From assembly GCA_961205875.1 (NCBI GenBank), contig OY540810.1, positions 34,782,001 through 34,846,000 of the forward strand: a stretch of DNA of 64,000 bases. Reading direction: 5' to 3'. Source of the stretch: Sialis fuliginosa. Its lineage: Eukaryota > Arthropoda > Insecta > Megaloptera > Sialidae. A program made the position numbers and the translations under genes. Under the pieces are notes generated by a model. The model made no database searches. It was given only the letters and a program-made list of their open reading frames with translations, and was not told the origin of the DNA. Within the stretch, counting starts at the first letter, position 1. Each line of letters starts with the position of its first letter. This document shows, piece after piece, positions 39,232 through 51,748 of this stretch.

Positions 39232-40400
39232 TTTGTCGATTATCTAAAATGAATTATATGAATATAGTAGCAACCATTTTCTTTCAATTTTTTTTCTTCA
39301 AAACTTACATGAATAAAGAAAGTAAATAATTATTTATTTCACTATGAAAGGTTTCACTAAACAAAATTTAATAATTTAAGATGATTTCCAAATATATTTT
39401 TCACAATATTTTAATTTAACATCACTTGTGTGAAAACTATTGCAAAACTGTATATAAAAACTGATATCCACTGTTAATATTTTTTACTGTTTGTGGTTAA
39501 CCGCAGAGTACATACGTGAAATTAAGTACATATAAAACGTATGATTAATAGTACATATACATATATGTTTCTGTATAGGTGTCTATATGTGTGTGAGTAT
39601 ATGTATATAAAAACTCGTATGTGTTTGTACATAATATTGTATACACATTTCATTTATTTCAGTGGATTTATGAGTCATCTTTTGTCAATGGGAAGTAATT
39701 TACAATTACGAATTTTTTTATACTTACTATCTAATTTTTGTTTGAATTATTTCCATTTATAACTTGTTGTTTATTTAATCAGTAAATGTAGTGTGTAATA
39801 CAAATATAATGAAATATATTATTATTGTAAACATTAATGTTTGTATATTCCTTACATTTCGACAGGAAGTAATATGCCCTATATAATTATTTATCATTAA
39901 ACTGATTATCAAATATATTAATTAATTAATAGGTGCTCATAAACAATGCTAGTAATATTTTTTATAAACTTAACTAACAACAATTTACTAGAATTAAAAT
40001 ATTAGAATTTTCGGTAAAAATATATGTAAACTTTTATTTTTATCAGGTGTTAACATCGCAACAATTAATTTAATTGGTTTCTAAATTTTCTTTCCTATCC
40101 GATTGTAGATAACTTTTACCTTTTAGTTCTAAGAATTTTGTAAGATATAATGGTTTTGATAATATTTTGTTCTCTCTTTTAGTCTCAAATATATTTGTTA
40201 ATGTGTTAGAAAGAGATAAAATTTTATTTTTATCAATTCAAAATATATAATTTATAATATTTCTGTAAGTTTTGATTGTTAATCTTAAATTGTCGATGGA
40301 ATTATTATAAATATATATGTACATATATATTAATTTTAACTGTCATATATTATTATTTTTTAATATTCAACCATAGATATTCATTTATTGTTTCTATTAT
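39232..40400. other. Upstream region of the Toll-like gene
   Basis: AT-rich DNA 5' of the receptor's ATG, which should hold its promoter and 5' untranslated exon. No convincing TATA box, initiator or NF-kB-type site was identified by eye. Confidence 0.4.
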
Positions 40401-40401
40401 A

Positions 40402-40752
40402 TTATATTTCACCCCCTGTCACAAATGTAGGGTTATAATATAATATATAATCATTTTATTCGGCAAGAAAAGTCATATGGAGGTGTAAAGTAAAAAAAAA
40501 TACCCCTATCTCGCATAGGGGCCGTGATATTTACGATTTTTTATAATAAATAAATGGCGAAAAAAAATATTTTCAATATTTCGTTCTCTATCACAATGTA
40601 ACAATATTTAATGTTATATTGTAAAAAAAAACAACGGGAAAATAAAACCAGTTTCCGACATTCTGAAATACCCGATACTAAAACATAATTTGTTCGTATA
40701 TGGCCGTGGGCAGCACATGAGAACGTGGCGGGCCGCAGGTTGGCCAGCCCTG
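40402..40752. repeat. Composite repeat: fold-back-family block and a hAT-like right end
   Basis: TTTCACCCCCTGTCACAAAT and GTGATATTTACGATTTTTTA relate to the fold-back element at 29977. At the right, GGCGGGCCGCAGGTTGGCC followed by AGCCCTG is a hAT-type terminus (inverse CAGGGCTGGCCAACC). The matching left end was not found. Confidence 0.45.
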
Positions 40753-40996
40753 TAACTTTGGTATTCACAATCCATTATAATAGAGTTTTCCGCTTTAATT
40801 GTAAAATATGCAACCAGTTTATATTAGAATGTCACTACTTTTCACTAAATGGGTTTACCCTGAGCTTATAAAAAAATTTTTTTTAAATATGCGCGACTGA
40901 TAGTGGACAATTGTGGTTAAATAAATAATCATCAATTCTAGTGACATAAAAACTGTTCTAATTACAGAATGAAAAAAATTACTAAACAAAAAGATA

Positions 40997-41625
40997 CCGG
41001 GTGTTCCAGACCACCCGTCCACTATATTTTACGCCCAAACTATTGAAGATAATGTTTTATGATAAAAAATTTACTGTACATTATATATCGACCCTAAGGA
41101 ATTTCAGGAAAATATTTTCAACCCCCTAAAATTCCTCCTTGGGAGGTAGTTTGAGGGGTACATGCCCGTTTCTCAGCAAAATCAAATGGAATGGTATATC
41201 CAATAGTACATAATTTTAAAAGTCATAAAAAATTAAGAAACATTTCTAAAAAAAAATTTTCATACATTCAATTGTTTAGAAAATATGGCGACTTGTTCCC
41301 AAATTTTAGGGTTTTACTAAAAGTGCTCTAGTTTCGTTAAATATTAGTGAAATTTTCTTTTTTATTTTTCTTTAAAAAGTAGAAATAATGAACTTTCTAA
41401 TGATGTCTGATTATTTGATATTTGGATAGTTTAAAGTGTCATACGCAGCATATCAAAAATGCAAAACTTCAATTGGGGATAATTCAAAAATTTTAAATGG
41501 AATGATATATCAATTAGTACTTTATCTTAATAAATATATTTAAATTAACAACTTTTGTTAAGAAAATTTTATTAAAAAATAAGATATAATTTAAACAATT
41601 TTTGACGCAGTATTGGGACATCCTG
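40997..41625. mobile_element. TA-flanked element with CCGGGTGTTCC / GGGACATCCTG ends (629 bp)
   Basis: The ends relate to the ACAGGGTGTCCCA terminal motif common in arthropod repeats, and TA flanks both sides. Similar internal sentences (ATCAAATGGAATGGTATATC and AAATGGAATGATATATCAAT) occur twice. No coding sequence. Confidence 0.45.
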
Positions 41626-41739
41626 TATATCAAGAGTATATATCGCTAGTTTCATTCAATTTTTACTAATTGTCATTTATGTGTATACCTTATCATAAAT
41701 GAATCATTCATCTTAATAATAACTGTTAATTGTCATTCA

Positions 41740-42130
41740 TCCCTTCAACACTTGTGTGGTCAAATCTGCCGGCAAACAGTAACTCTCAAGTGGCATTTTT
41801 GGCAACAATAGTGTTAAAATCTCGCTAAATATGCAAACAATACTCTTTCGGCTTGACAAACCCGAGTTAAGCTCGGGACCATGACTAAGAAGCGAACACA
41901 CTTTTTTCGGTTATTTAAATGCAGTTTTCAAGATAAACGTTTACCGATTTGTGTGGCCCGGTACTGGTCGGAGAACAGATGAGCGATTAATAAAGCAATA
42001 AAGCCTTTGAAATGCTTCACGACACTAACCAAATGGACTTACTGTGTGCATATTTTAGCATATGGTGTCTACCTTTAGTGCACTCAGTTGGTATTAACTT
42101 CGGCTAATGATGTGGTTATCAATATTTCTT
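41740..42130. other. GC-richer non-repetitive stretch, possible regulatory DNA
   Basis: Balanced composition, no copies elsewhere in the window, and a CCCGAG-TTAAG-CTCGGG hairpin at 41861-41877. No open frame with a recognisable domain. Confidence 0.25.
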
Positions 42131-42992
42131 CGTGAACGTTGTTTTAATAGTAAAAATATAATAGATTATTTAATACTTAGTTATTAACTAATGCAGAATT
42201 ATAGTATAATAGTTCAAATCATTAAAATACAAAATTATCTTGATAATTATATTTCTTTTGATGTTTTTTTTATAAAAAGTTACGACTAATTAGAAAAAAT
42301 AAAAATCATTTAAGAATAGTAAAAAACATCCATTGTGAATTAGGTAATCAATTTTTTACATTAATTTATCGAATATTCTTTATATCATTATAAGCTAAAA
42401 TACAATATACTAAATCTTTTTTTTCATATCTACTCAAAAAAATTTTTTTTTTGCTCACAATCAATACTAAATTTATTATTATAAAAAAGTAAATTTTAAC
42501 ATATTTAGTCACTAATTAACAATTTCTTTGATAAATTCTAATGCCAGCTAATAAATTACATGCCTAAAATTTCCTGTAATAATTTAATAAAGAAATAAAT
42601 TAAATATTAAGATAAGAATAAATTAATAATATTTTACGATGGACAGTATTTGAAAGATAAAAATGGCGACAACATTTAATTGTTGTTATTTACTATAATT
42701 TAGATTTAATTATAAAAATTTATAATTCATTAAATTTGACATACTCATAGAAATTTGACACAAATTAATTAATAAAAAATCATCTTATTTTTCGACCACA
42801 CGCATTTTTGTCGTATTTGATAGCCTATAAAATACAACGCACGTTTAAAATATGAATTATTATTTCTTTTATATGCATTAGTGTAATATGTCCGAATCAA
42901 CTAGCTAATGAATTTCTACAGTTGATCAATCAGATTCAACAAGTGAAACTTAATATTTTTCATATTTAGACATACTTGAATAGAAAATAAAT

Positions 42993-43292
42993 ATGTGTGT
43001 ACGTATATTATTTATTTTATTCATTGTAATATATAATTCAGGTATTTATTATTATTATTTATTAGCTCTAGCTTTATTGAATAGAGTACAGGGGTTATTT
43101 TACTGCGTAGTTGTAGCTTATTTCTGCAGTTCTAAAAATGATAAGTGCAGTTGTAAAAGTCAATTTGTGTTGAAAATTATAAAGCTAGAGCAAAAAAAAG
43201 AAAAAGATAATTACAAACATAAATATACTACAAAAAAGGTACATCTAGTTGAAAAGTTACAAGTACCTACAAAGCAAAAAAAAAAAAATTAA
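42993..43292 (+). other. Possible unassigned exon encoding a membrane segment and basic tail
   Basis: 99 codons are open. After an acceptor-like TTATTTATTAG the frame reads LALALLNRVQGLFYCVVVAY, then FCSSKN, a cysteine-rich patch and a lysine-rich tail. The N..QG...V(A)...C pattern loosely recalls helix 7 of secretin/methuselah-type receptors, but no other exons of such a gene are visible. Could be chance. Confidence 0.2.
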
Positions 43293-43369
43293 GGAAAATG
43301 TGCAGTTGTAAAATTTTCTTAAAATAACCCCAGATAGAGTCTACCTACAATTTTTATTTAAAACTGACG

Positions 43370-44012
43370 CATTGGACTCGGGGTTACCCGGGATGATATC
43401 CACAAAATCGTAGTAACCTAAAATATTCAACATAACCACCTAATACGCCCACCCAAAATATCCACCCAACATGTTCACAGCACACGGTTCACTGCGAATT
43501 GTTTTTTTTTCCGACTTCATGAACATTACACAAAATCTAACCTATCTGATTGGTGAAAACCTGAATAAAATCCGTTCAGTAGTTACTGGTTTTGTGTAAA
43601 ATTATATTTTTAAACTCCCGGGAAACACCAGGTACCTCAAAATATTTAATTACTAACATGTGTCAAAAATCATTCAATTGTTCGACAAAATATTTGAAAG
43701 AAACGTGACATAAATTAAATAAAATATTTTAAATTATAGAATTCTTTATTCCATGACTTCCATGTTTTACATATGTAAATGACAGTTGTATGCTAGTATG
43801 CTGTGACATCATGGAAATAAAACACGACTTGACAAAAACATTTTTTAGTCTTTTGATGTTAAATCTTACAATTAGGTTTTTATAAAATATTAATAGCCAC
43901 GAACATGCACAGAAAATTTATCTAACTATTGGTGAATTTTGCAATGAAATTGGTTCAATGATTCCCGAGTCTATAAGTCTCATACAAACGAACATTCATT
44001 TTTATATATAGA
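43370..44012 (+). repeat. Interspersed repeat family C, copy 2
   Basis: Begins GCATTGGACTCGGGGTTACC and carries the CACACGGTTCACTGCGAATT block and CCGTTCAGTAGTTACTGG. It ends TATTGGTGAATTTTGCAATG, then CCCGAGTCTATAAGTCTCAT and TATATATAGAGATT. The tail layout resembles RTE-type 3' ends. Confidence 0.65.
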
Positions 44013-44149
44013 GATTTTACGTACAGTTTTTAATTAATAATAATATGTATTAGAAACCCAAATTACCGAAATTATTCATACTTCTTAACCTGAATTTTTG
44101 GTTTATTTATATATTTGTTTCATGAAATTAAAAATGATATTATGGAATA

Positions 44150-45232
44150 GGGGAGGGTGGGGCACGTTCGGACTATTAACTTTCAGCAAAAGTAGGATTG
44201 TTGTTAAAAATTAAAGAGCAACTTTTTTAATGCACATTGATAGACTCATACATTAAGTATACAGTAATGAACAAAAAATTCGATAAATTTTACATTCTTT
44301 TCGAAAATTTGTTATTTTTCAAAAAGTAGCATTTGTCCGAATCTGCCCTATAGCGGGGCACTACTGGACAACATCTGGGGCACATTTGGACAAAACCAAA
44401 TAAAACACAGAAACTCTACAAAACAACTCTTTTAATTCTGTTCTCATTATTATTCATTTACACAAATTATTATTGAACATTTAAATTATTAAAGTGCACA
44501 GTAAAATTGAAAAACCCGCACTGCCTAGCAGTACCTTTAATAGCACTTGGCTTTGGAAGCTTGGAGACGATATCTTCACGATTTACAAGGGAAATATCGT
44601 CAATAACATGAAAAACAAATCCTTGGACTCCTGTTTTACGCATAAATTTTACCTCATAGGTGGGTATTATCTCCTTACAGTTCATTTCCTGAACTACCCC
44701 AATAAAGTATTTAAAAAATTTTTTAGTAGCAAACCTCACAAGAACGTAATCACCTATGACTATGTCCTCGTCATCCAATAAACCTTGAAAAGGCAGGTTT
44801 GGACACCATAATGGGGCAGGTTCGGACAGTCCGAATGTGCCCCAGTCTACTTGTCCGAATGTACCCCACATGTACATTTTTCATTTAACTAGATAAAACT
44901 AATTCCTTGAGCGATAGGTTAGGTTGAACTAACATGAAATTATAGGTTATTTAATGGCATTTAGTGAGCTGCAATTGCTAAATAGCTAAGTGAAAAAATA
45001 AAAACGTGAAGACTTATGATACTTACCTCAAATATTATTACAATATCTCAAAAAACAGGTTTTTGTTTATAAAAATTTTGTTTGTTGCACTGAAAGACCG
45101 GATATTTGTCACACAATAACATTTTGTTCTGCCAACCTACTGTAAACCTCTGTTGCCAACTTGCACGTCATTTAGGCGGGAATTTCAATTTGTCCGAATG
45201 TGCCCCATGTCCGAACGTGCCCCACCCTCCCC
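44150..45232. mobile_element. Tc1/mariner-superfamily (pogo-like) element, 1083 bp, perfect 24-bp terminal inverted repeats
   Basis: The left end at 44150-44173 (GGGGAGGGTGGGGCACG...) is the exact reverse complement of 45209-45232. Both ends are flanked by TA (44148-44149 and 45233-45234), as expected for Tc1/mariner/pogo insertion. Extra degenerate copies of the end motif (GTCCGAATGTGCCCC and relatives) lie inside, near 44336-44395, 44800-44870 and 45191-45206. The element is too short for a whole transposase but holds an open coding exon. Perfect ends suggest recent movement. Assignment to pogo rather than another TA-targeting family rests on the encoded fragment. Confidence 0.85.
44470..44877 (-). 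CDS. C-terminal fragment of a pogo/jerky-like transposase inside the TA-flanked element
   Basis: The frame is open for 135 codons and lies wholly within the 1083-bp element. The first 30 or so residues read through copies of the element's end motif (WGTFG repeats), so the true exon probably begins near 44790, after a possible acceptor (TTTTCAAG). From there it reads LLDDEDIVIGDYVLVRF, then a compact beta-rich stretch, and ends SKLPKPSAIKGTAR...NLNVQ. From memory this resembles the tail of many insect transposon-encoded proteins annotated as jerky- or Tigger-like, which end in a KLPxPxxxGGTAR-type motif. No DDE catalytic core or DNA-binding domain is present, so it cannot be an autonomous transposase. 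The lack of stops suggests youth or selection. Confidence 0.55.
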   Translation of the reverse strand: MYMWGTFGQVDWGTFGLSEPAPLWCPNLPFQGLLDDEDIVIGDYVLVRFATKKFFKYFIGVVQEMNCKEIIPTYEVKFMRKTGVQGFVFHVIDDISLVNREDIVSKLPKPSAIKGTARQCGFFNFTVHFNNLNVQ

Positions 45233-45904
45233 TACTATATAAAATTTAATTTAAATATTTGTATTTTGTTTTTCATAATTTTCGTATCTGCTAGATAAGT
45301 TATAAATCAAAGTTTGTTAATAAAGTAGAAAACTTATTGGTACGTAACAACCGACATATTATTCTATTTGTTTGTAGATTTTTATGATAAGTTGTTTAAA
45401 TATAGAAATGACACAATATTCATTTACTGACATGTTTTCTACGATTTATAGTTAAAAAACCACTTCCTTGTGACAACATTTGATTATTTCTCTTTTATTA
45501 CCTACTTTATATTTCACAAATGAAATAATCAAGAAAACATGTTCTTTTAAACAGAAATATTGAGTCAATCATTCTGTTTTCTGAAAAGTATTAAATTCAT
45601 CAAAATTCTATTGCTACAAAGTGAACGTAGTTCTTTTGACTTGTGACCGACTTATGAATAAAATGTGAGACAAAATAAAAAAAATGTAAAGATTAAGATA
45701 GCACTGAATACAAAAAATAACTGTCGTGAATGTCCAAGTATAATTATATCATCTCACGCCATAATTTATAAATAAATAAAATAAAAAATCCCGCCTGAGG
45801 AACATCACCCTTATTTAAATAACTATAATCACGTCAATGCACAACAATTATTTATATTAACGGTAAATGGTTTCAAATAACATTGTCGTACAAGATATTT
45901 TTAT

Positions 45905-46557
45905 TTATGACTAGCGCATTGAACCCGGTGTTACCCGGATTAATATCCACAATATATATATGACCTAAAATATTCTACATGCCCACCAAACATGCACATC
46001 CAACAAGCCTGCCCAACATGCTCACAACACACGGTTCATCGCGAATTGTTTTATTTTGACTTCATAAAATTTACACAAAATATCCACAAATTATTCATCT
46101 AATCCTAACCTATTAATTAGTAAAAACCGGTATAAAATCCGTTCAGTACTAAGAAAATCGTATAAAATTCAATTTTTAAACTCCCAGGAAACACCAATAA
46201 AATATAAATAATAAATTAACAGCTGAGCAACAATCATAATAATTTTACCTTTCTTTATATTTCAATTTTCAATTAATACATTTCAAAATATTTAATTGTT
46301 AACATGTCTCTAAAATCATCCAATTGTTTAAAAAAATAGTTTTTGTATAAAAGACAGTTGTATGCTTTGACGTCATGGAAACAAAACACGACTTGATAAA
46401 GATTTATATTATTATTATTTAGATTATACATTAATAGCCACGAATTTGCACAGAAATATTATCTAACTATTGGTGAAAACAGCATTGAAATCGGTTCAGT
46501 AATTCCCGAGTCTATAAGCCTCATACAAACGAACATTTATTTTTATACATAGAGATA
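45905..46557 (+). repeat. Interspersed repeat family C, copy 3
   Basis: Same order of blocks as copy 2: GCGCATTGAACCCGGTGTTA, CACACGGTTCATCGCGAATT, CTATTGGTGAAAACAGCATT, GTCTATAAGCCTCATAC and CATAGAGAT. It lies in the same orientation about 2.5 kb downstream of copy 2. Confidence 0.65.
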
Positions 46558-46559
46558 AC

Positions 46560-47455
46560 TTTAATATTGTAAACAACATACGTTAATAATTTTAGCAATC
46601 ATACCACATTCTAAGCCACTTATGCTGAAGCTATGAAAGTTTGATCTAGAAAAATGTTAAATTCTGCTAATATCATATACACAAAAACCCAGACGAAGCA
46701 ATACAAGTTTTGTATGAATAAAATTATAAATATAAACAGAATTCGATAATGCAGGTTTCTGTAGTTAATTCTCATACATCATATCGGTTTTTTTGGGATT
46801 TTTTCGGATGTTGCGCCACTGCCAGTAATGATATTATATTAAGTGTATCGTTTATTGAGAATGAAGATATAAATGTCATAACGCTTTATAGTATATATAA
46901 TTCGAGTTAACACCACCCATTCCCCATTAAGACGGCAGTGCATTAACTCCAGATTTTATCAAAGAAAAATTGAGTGCTTGCAAAAACTCTGTCACTAATT
47001 ATATGCATCACTGTACGGCACGTGTTTCTATCTCTCATATTTTTTGCGTTACTCACCTGTAGGCATGAATAGAAGTTATCACGATATAATATAATAGGTA
47101 AACAGAGACACATTTCATTTTGGTAATATCTTTAATAGCATTGTTATATTAAGTAAATACTGTTTTTAAAAATCACATAGTATTGTAATATTTTGTATAA
47201 ATATACTGCTAGATGTTAAAGAATTGCAAAATTTTTAAATAGCAAACATACGAAAACGTTGATTTTTTTTGTTTCTTTGAATAAATGTTGATAAAACATA
47301 TTTGTTTATTTCCATTAGTTTAAAAGACAAAGAGCACAATAGCAACTTTGCTGCAACTAATAATGAAGAACTACGTATATTAATGTTATTTTTATATTAA
47401 AGAGAATATGTAAAATTAATTATTAATTAGGTAGACTATATGTACAGCGTGCCCC
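46560..47455. other. AT-rich intergenic DNA, no gene recognised
   Basis: Only short chance frames were seen. Confidence 0.5.
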
Positions 47456-47760
47456 ATGGGAAGGTGTTAAAACTAATCAGCTATCATGTTCAAACGAATG
47501 TTGTTATGGAAAAAACAAAAATAGCGTTGAAAAACAGAACGTCTGCAGTTTTTAATAAGTATAATAAAAATTTAATAAAATTTTGGTGCATCAATTTATT
47601 TTCTTGATAAAAAAATATATTTAATTATAAATAAATAAATTAAAAATAACACAAAAAAATATTTTAATGCAGATTAATTGAGTGACGTAACGCGCGCTTA
47701 AGTTTAAATAAAAAATTAGTTATAACCTTTTCAGCGTAGTTTCACACTTAAATTTCAGAT
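47455..47760 (+). repeat. Family J repeat, copy 1
   Basis: Begins GGTGTTAAAACTAATCAGCT and ends GCGTAGTTTCACACTTAAAT. It matches the inverse of 55070-55328 over several blocks. Confidence 0.5.
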
Positions 47761-47764
47761 TATT

Positions 47765-50455
47765 CATTTTGACGCGCACGTACTTATTTCTAACATTAAT
47801 AATTAATCTTAAATATAAAAATTCACCCTTCTACGATTTGTCGTATTTGAGTTACAGCGCTTACATATCGACAGACATACACACATACATCATAGAGAAA
47901 ATAATCAGAATGGATTCAAGTAAGATCAAAATAGATAATTCCATCAAAATAGTAATACTATAATAATAAGAAGAAAGTAAAAAAAATTTAGAGACTACAA
48001 AACAGATTTGGAGTAGAAGCCAATAATGATGTAATTATGAGTACCTATTATATTACACCGTAATAATAGTACAGTCAGTTTTGTGACATTAATAACAATT
48101 AACTGAACTGTGTTGTCAACTCGAAACCATGGTGGTCCCAGTTCATAACCATAAAAATCACAACACGTTAATTAGTTGCTATGATAATCAGTAGCGACAG
48201 AAGTCATAAAATACCATGTCTCCAATGAAAAAAGTCGCTAGGCCAGATCACCGATATTTTATACGCTATGAGTTGAATATTCATTCCTTACGTTAGACAA
48301 TCGTAATTATCCTTAATAATATACACAATGTTATAAATAACGCATTGGCATTTTTTAGTGTAGTGTTTGCATGAAAATATAATAATTAATTTGAAAATTA
48401 TAGGTTTTATTGAGATAATACACGCAGTAACATATTGCATATCAAAATTATATTTGGTATAGATTAAACGTGTTTTTAAATTTTTACAAATTTCTTGACG
48501 AGCCGCTACTGATACTGTCGATGATAATAATAAAATAATAAAGTGGTTATAATAAATATAACAATTTGTACATATTAACTACCTCTATAAAAATTAATAA
48601 TTATGAAAAAAATCAAAATTCATAGGTAGAAAAATATTTAAATGAAATAAAAAACATGTTCTTCGAAAAGTTATCAAGAAGTTTACTAATTTTTTATGTG
48701 TTTTATGACAGATATTTATACAAAATAAAACAATAACAATAATGTATCAAAATTAGTTACTTACCTCAACTTAATTTTATTTAAATAGATGTTTTTATAT
48801 TGAACAATATTTGAATAAAATTAGGAAAATGTATGTGTGGTATAAAAAATAACATAAAACTTTTCCTATTAGGGGACATCATATTTGACACATGAAGTTA
48901 ACAGAAATTAATTTAATATTAATAGTGTTGTTATTGAAATCCTATAGTTTTTATTGTTTAGAAATTTATTATAGAATTTTTTAATATTGATTAAAATGTA
49001 TTCAATGTAAGAAAGATTTTCCTCGTTTCTAAAACGTTTTAAAAACAATATGACGTTTTAATATCCATTAATATTACGTATTTAAAATACTTATATGTAG
49101 GTACTTTTAAGATACCGGAAAATGTCGAAATATTAGTCACTAGACATAGTAAAAAATGCATTTAGTATAATTAACAAATTTTAATTAATAGTTGAAACGT
49201 CAAGTTTTATTAATTAAGCAAAATATAATCCATAAAAAATTGCCTGGAACTATCTCCTGATCTTTCAAATTAATTTTAACGACACATTAATTATAAAATG
49301 AGAGCATATCAGTAAAAGTAAATATAATTTTCCCTATGAAATATAAAATTAAGCTATATTTAATTAATAATAATAGCAATAAAAAATAACAGTTATTTGT
49401 ACCTAATAAACCTTAATTGGAACAAAAATTTTAACATTATTCCAAATCATAATTCATGAAATGTAAATTATTTGATATTAATTATATATATTCTAATGAC
49501 AAATATCTCGGTTTATTTTTCAGTCATTTCAAGGGTTATTGGCATTAGATTTTAATTTATATATTCGTTAATTTAAGTTAATTAAGACCCCACACATTTG
49601 ACAAAATAATTAAAATTTTATTACGAATACATTTTGCATTTCGAATAGATATTTATTGCCACAACATTCGTATTATCACGTTCAAATTAAATATATTGGT
49701 TTCTGCTTCTAAATTATAATAATATTAGTAGATTATACAAAGCAATAACAATAAATATTGTTTGTTTTAGGGGACACAAAATTCTTTTTAAAAGTCGTAA
49801 ATAGAAAAATTTGCAATATAACATTATAATAGAATTTAACGATACCAATTTTTTATGAGAAATATATGTTAACACAAATAAATATTCTGTTAAATACAGG
49901 TGATGATTTTTTTATACGGTAATTTGATTACATATTTAACCAATATAACAACTATTAGATCAATAGTGGTATTTTTTTTGTTATAAAATAATTCAGGACA
50001 ATGAATTAAATTAATAAATACGATAACGTAGCTGAAAATTTTAAGAGTACCTTCATTGCATTTTTTTCTGATTACATACTAATCATAGGATTTTTTAAAG
50101 AACCTATGAGGACGTTAATTAGTGACGTTAGGTAAGGTTAGATGCGTTTAGCAACAAATTATTATTATTTTTATTTATATTTAAAGTGCCACCCAAGGTC
50201 ATACTTCTGAGTGATTGGGCCTCGTGGCTGACTCTTACCCTGATCGCTCCAGGATAATTCTCAGTCTCTCCAGTCATCCATGTTTGATTTTTAAACAAAT
50301 AGCTGGTTATATACTATATTTCCATATTAAAACCATCAAAAAATTTAAAGTGTCGCAATTTTTTTCGAGAAGAAATAAAGATTGATGTTAGATGTGTAAT
50401 GTGTATATTATTATTTAATTGTTTTTACCTATCCATATTAATTTTAATCTAAAAA
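47765..50455. other. Intergenic DNA; GC-richer stretch at 48040-48310
   Basis: No coding sequence recognised. The 48040-48310 stretch contains TTAATTAG- and AACCATAAAA-type sites of the kind found in insect regulatory modules, but this is only suggestive. Confidence 0.3.
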
Positions 50456-50459
50456 TAAT

Positions 50460-51030
50460 AGTAAATTCACCAAAGGTAGTTAACTATATTATTGAACAAA
50501 TTGCCTGGCATTAGTTCGATATTTTTCCCAAGACATACTGATTATTTATTCGTACATTTTTAATTTTTTTACAATTTCAAGCTAAATCTAAATTTATAAA
50601 AACGTAAAAAATAAAAAATGACGATTTTTTAAAGCAAATTGAGATAAGTCTTTGTAAGGGGATATTTTACAACAAACGTTGTAGACCCATATTATAGGAA
50701 ATTGAATGCTCTACAAAAAAGTTTCTATACAATTTTCACGTAACATGTGTCGTTTTTAAGATATCTTGAAAAAATAAATATTTTGAGATGTCACCCCTTC
50801 CCTTTACACACGACCCAACCATTCAACCAAGTTTCATTAATATCGATTCAGTGGTTCATGAGTTATGCGTGTGACAAGGATTAACTCCACAGACAGACAG
50901 ACACTGAACGAAAAGTGTTTGCCTTGACCTAAAACGGAAAAATCAATTTAAAATTTTGAAATCGGAGAACATTTTTTTTGTCTCAAACTAAAACGATCAC
51001 AAAGCTTGTCGTATCTTCGATATTGCGAGG
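50460..51030 (-). repeat. Interspersed repeat family D, copy 2
   Basis: It is the inverse of 58811-59430. Shared blocks include CACCAAAGGTAGTT, TTGCCTGGCATT, ATATCTTGAAAAAATAAATA, TCAGTGGTTCATGAGTTATG and GTATCTTCGATATTGCGAGG. Confidence 0.7.
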
Positions 51031-51415
51031 AAACAAAACTTAAGTAAAACAAAATACAACATAAAATAAAATATATCAATCTTAATTTATTCTCGTATGT
51101 TTAAAATATGCAACGATTCATTAAAACACTTATGCCCACTTCCTCCAATATGTATGGGTTTAAATTATGCATACAGAGGTTCTCACACCTCAAATTATAG
51201 ACACGCAACCAGCAGTAGACGTATAATTAATATATTTGATAAGACAATCACTGCCTCAATGGATCATATATGTACATAAATAAAGTGTTCGATAAACAAA
51301 ATATATAGGATGATTGAAAATAGATCATTCATCATTTATTTTTAATGTTTAGTTTTCAACACTAGTTTAGGCGATGTCCACACAATTTAACTCACAATCA
51401 GTGTATACACTAGTG

Positions 51416-51748
51416 CAGGGATGGGGAACCTGCGGCCTTTTCAATACTTCATTGCAGCCGGTAAATATTTCAATTATTTATAATGTATATTTTTTCTTCT
51501 CAATTTAATTTTAATTTTATTCTGCCAAGAGACAAAAATAAAAATGTTTGAACAAATAATCTACAATAATCAAACGTAAATTAAAATTGGCTATTGCGCG
51601 TATATTCTGAAGTTATTTGATATGAACTTCCTAGTGGGAATATATTTAACAACGAATACTTCTTCAAGAAAGACGGTAAGAATGCGGCATGCTTATTATT
51701 TTTAAATTTTAATGTGGCCTTCTATGATAAAAAGGTTCCCAATCCCTG
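51416..51748. mobile_element. hAT-like non-autonomous element (333 bp) with 8-bp target duplication
   Basis: The ends CAGGGATGGGGAACCTGCGG (51416) and GGTTCCCAATCCCTG (51748) are inverted. CACTAGTG is duplicated at 51408-51415 and 51749-51756. The interior is AT-rich without coding. The CAGGG-type ends and 8-bp duplication identify the hAT superfamily. Confidence 0.85.

Noticed and set aside
41861..41877. CCCGAG-TTAAG-CTCGGG hairpin considered as part of a tRNA or terminator
   Set aside because: The surrounding bases do not form a cloverleaf or contain A/B box promoters, and factor-independent terminators are not expected in nuclear animal DNA.
44494..44781. 95-codon plus-strand frame in the TA-flanked element
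   Set aside because: It is the antisense shadow of the transposase-like exon.
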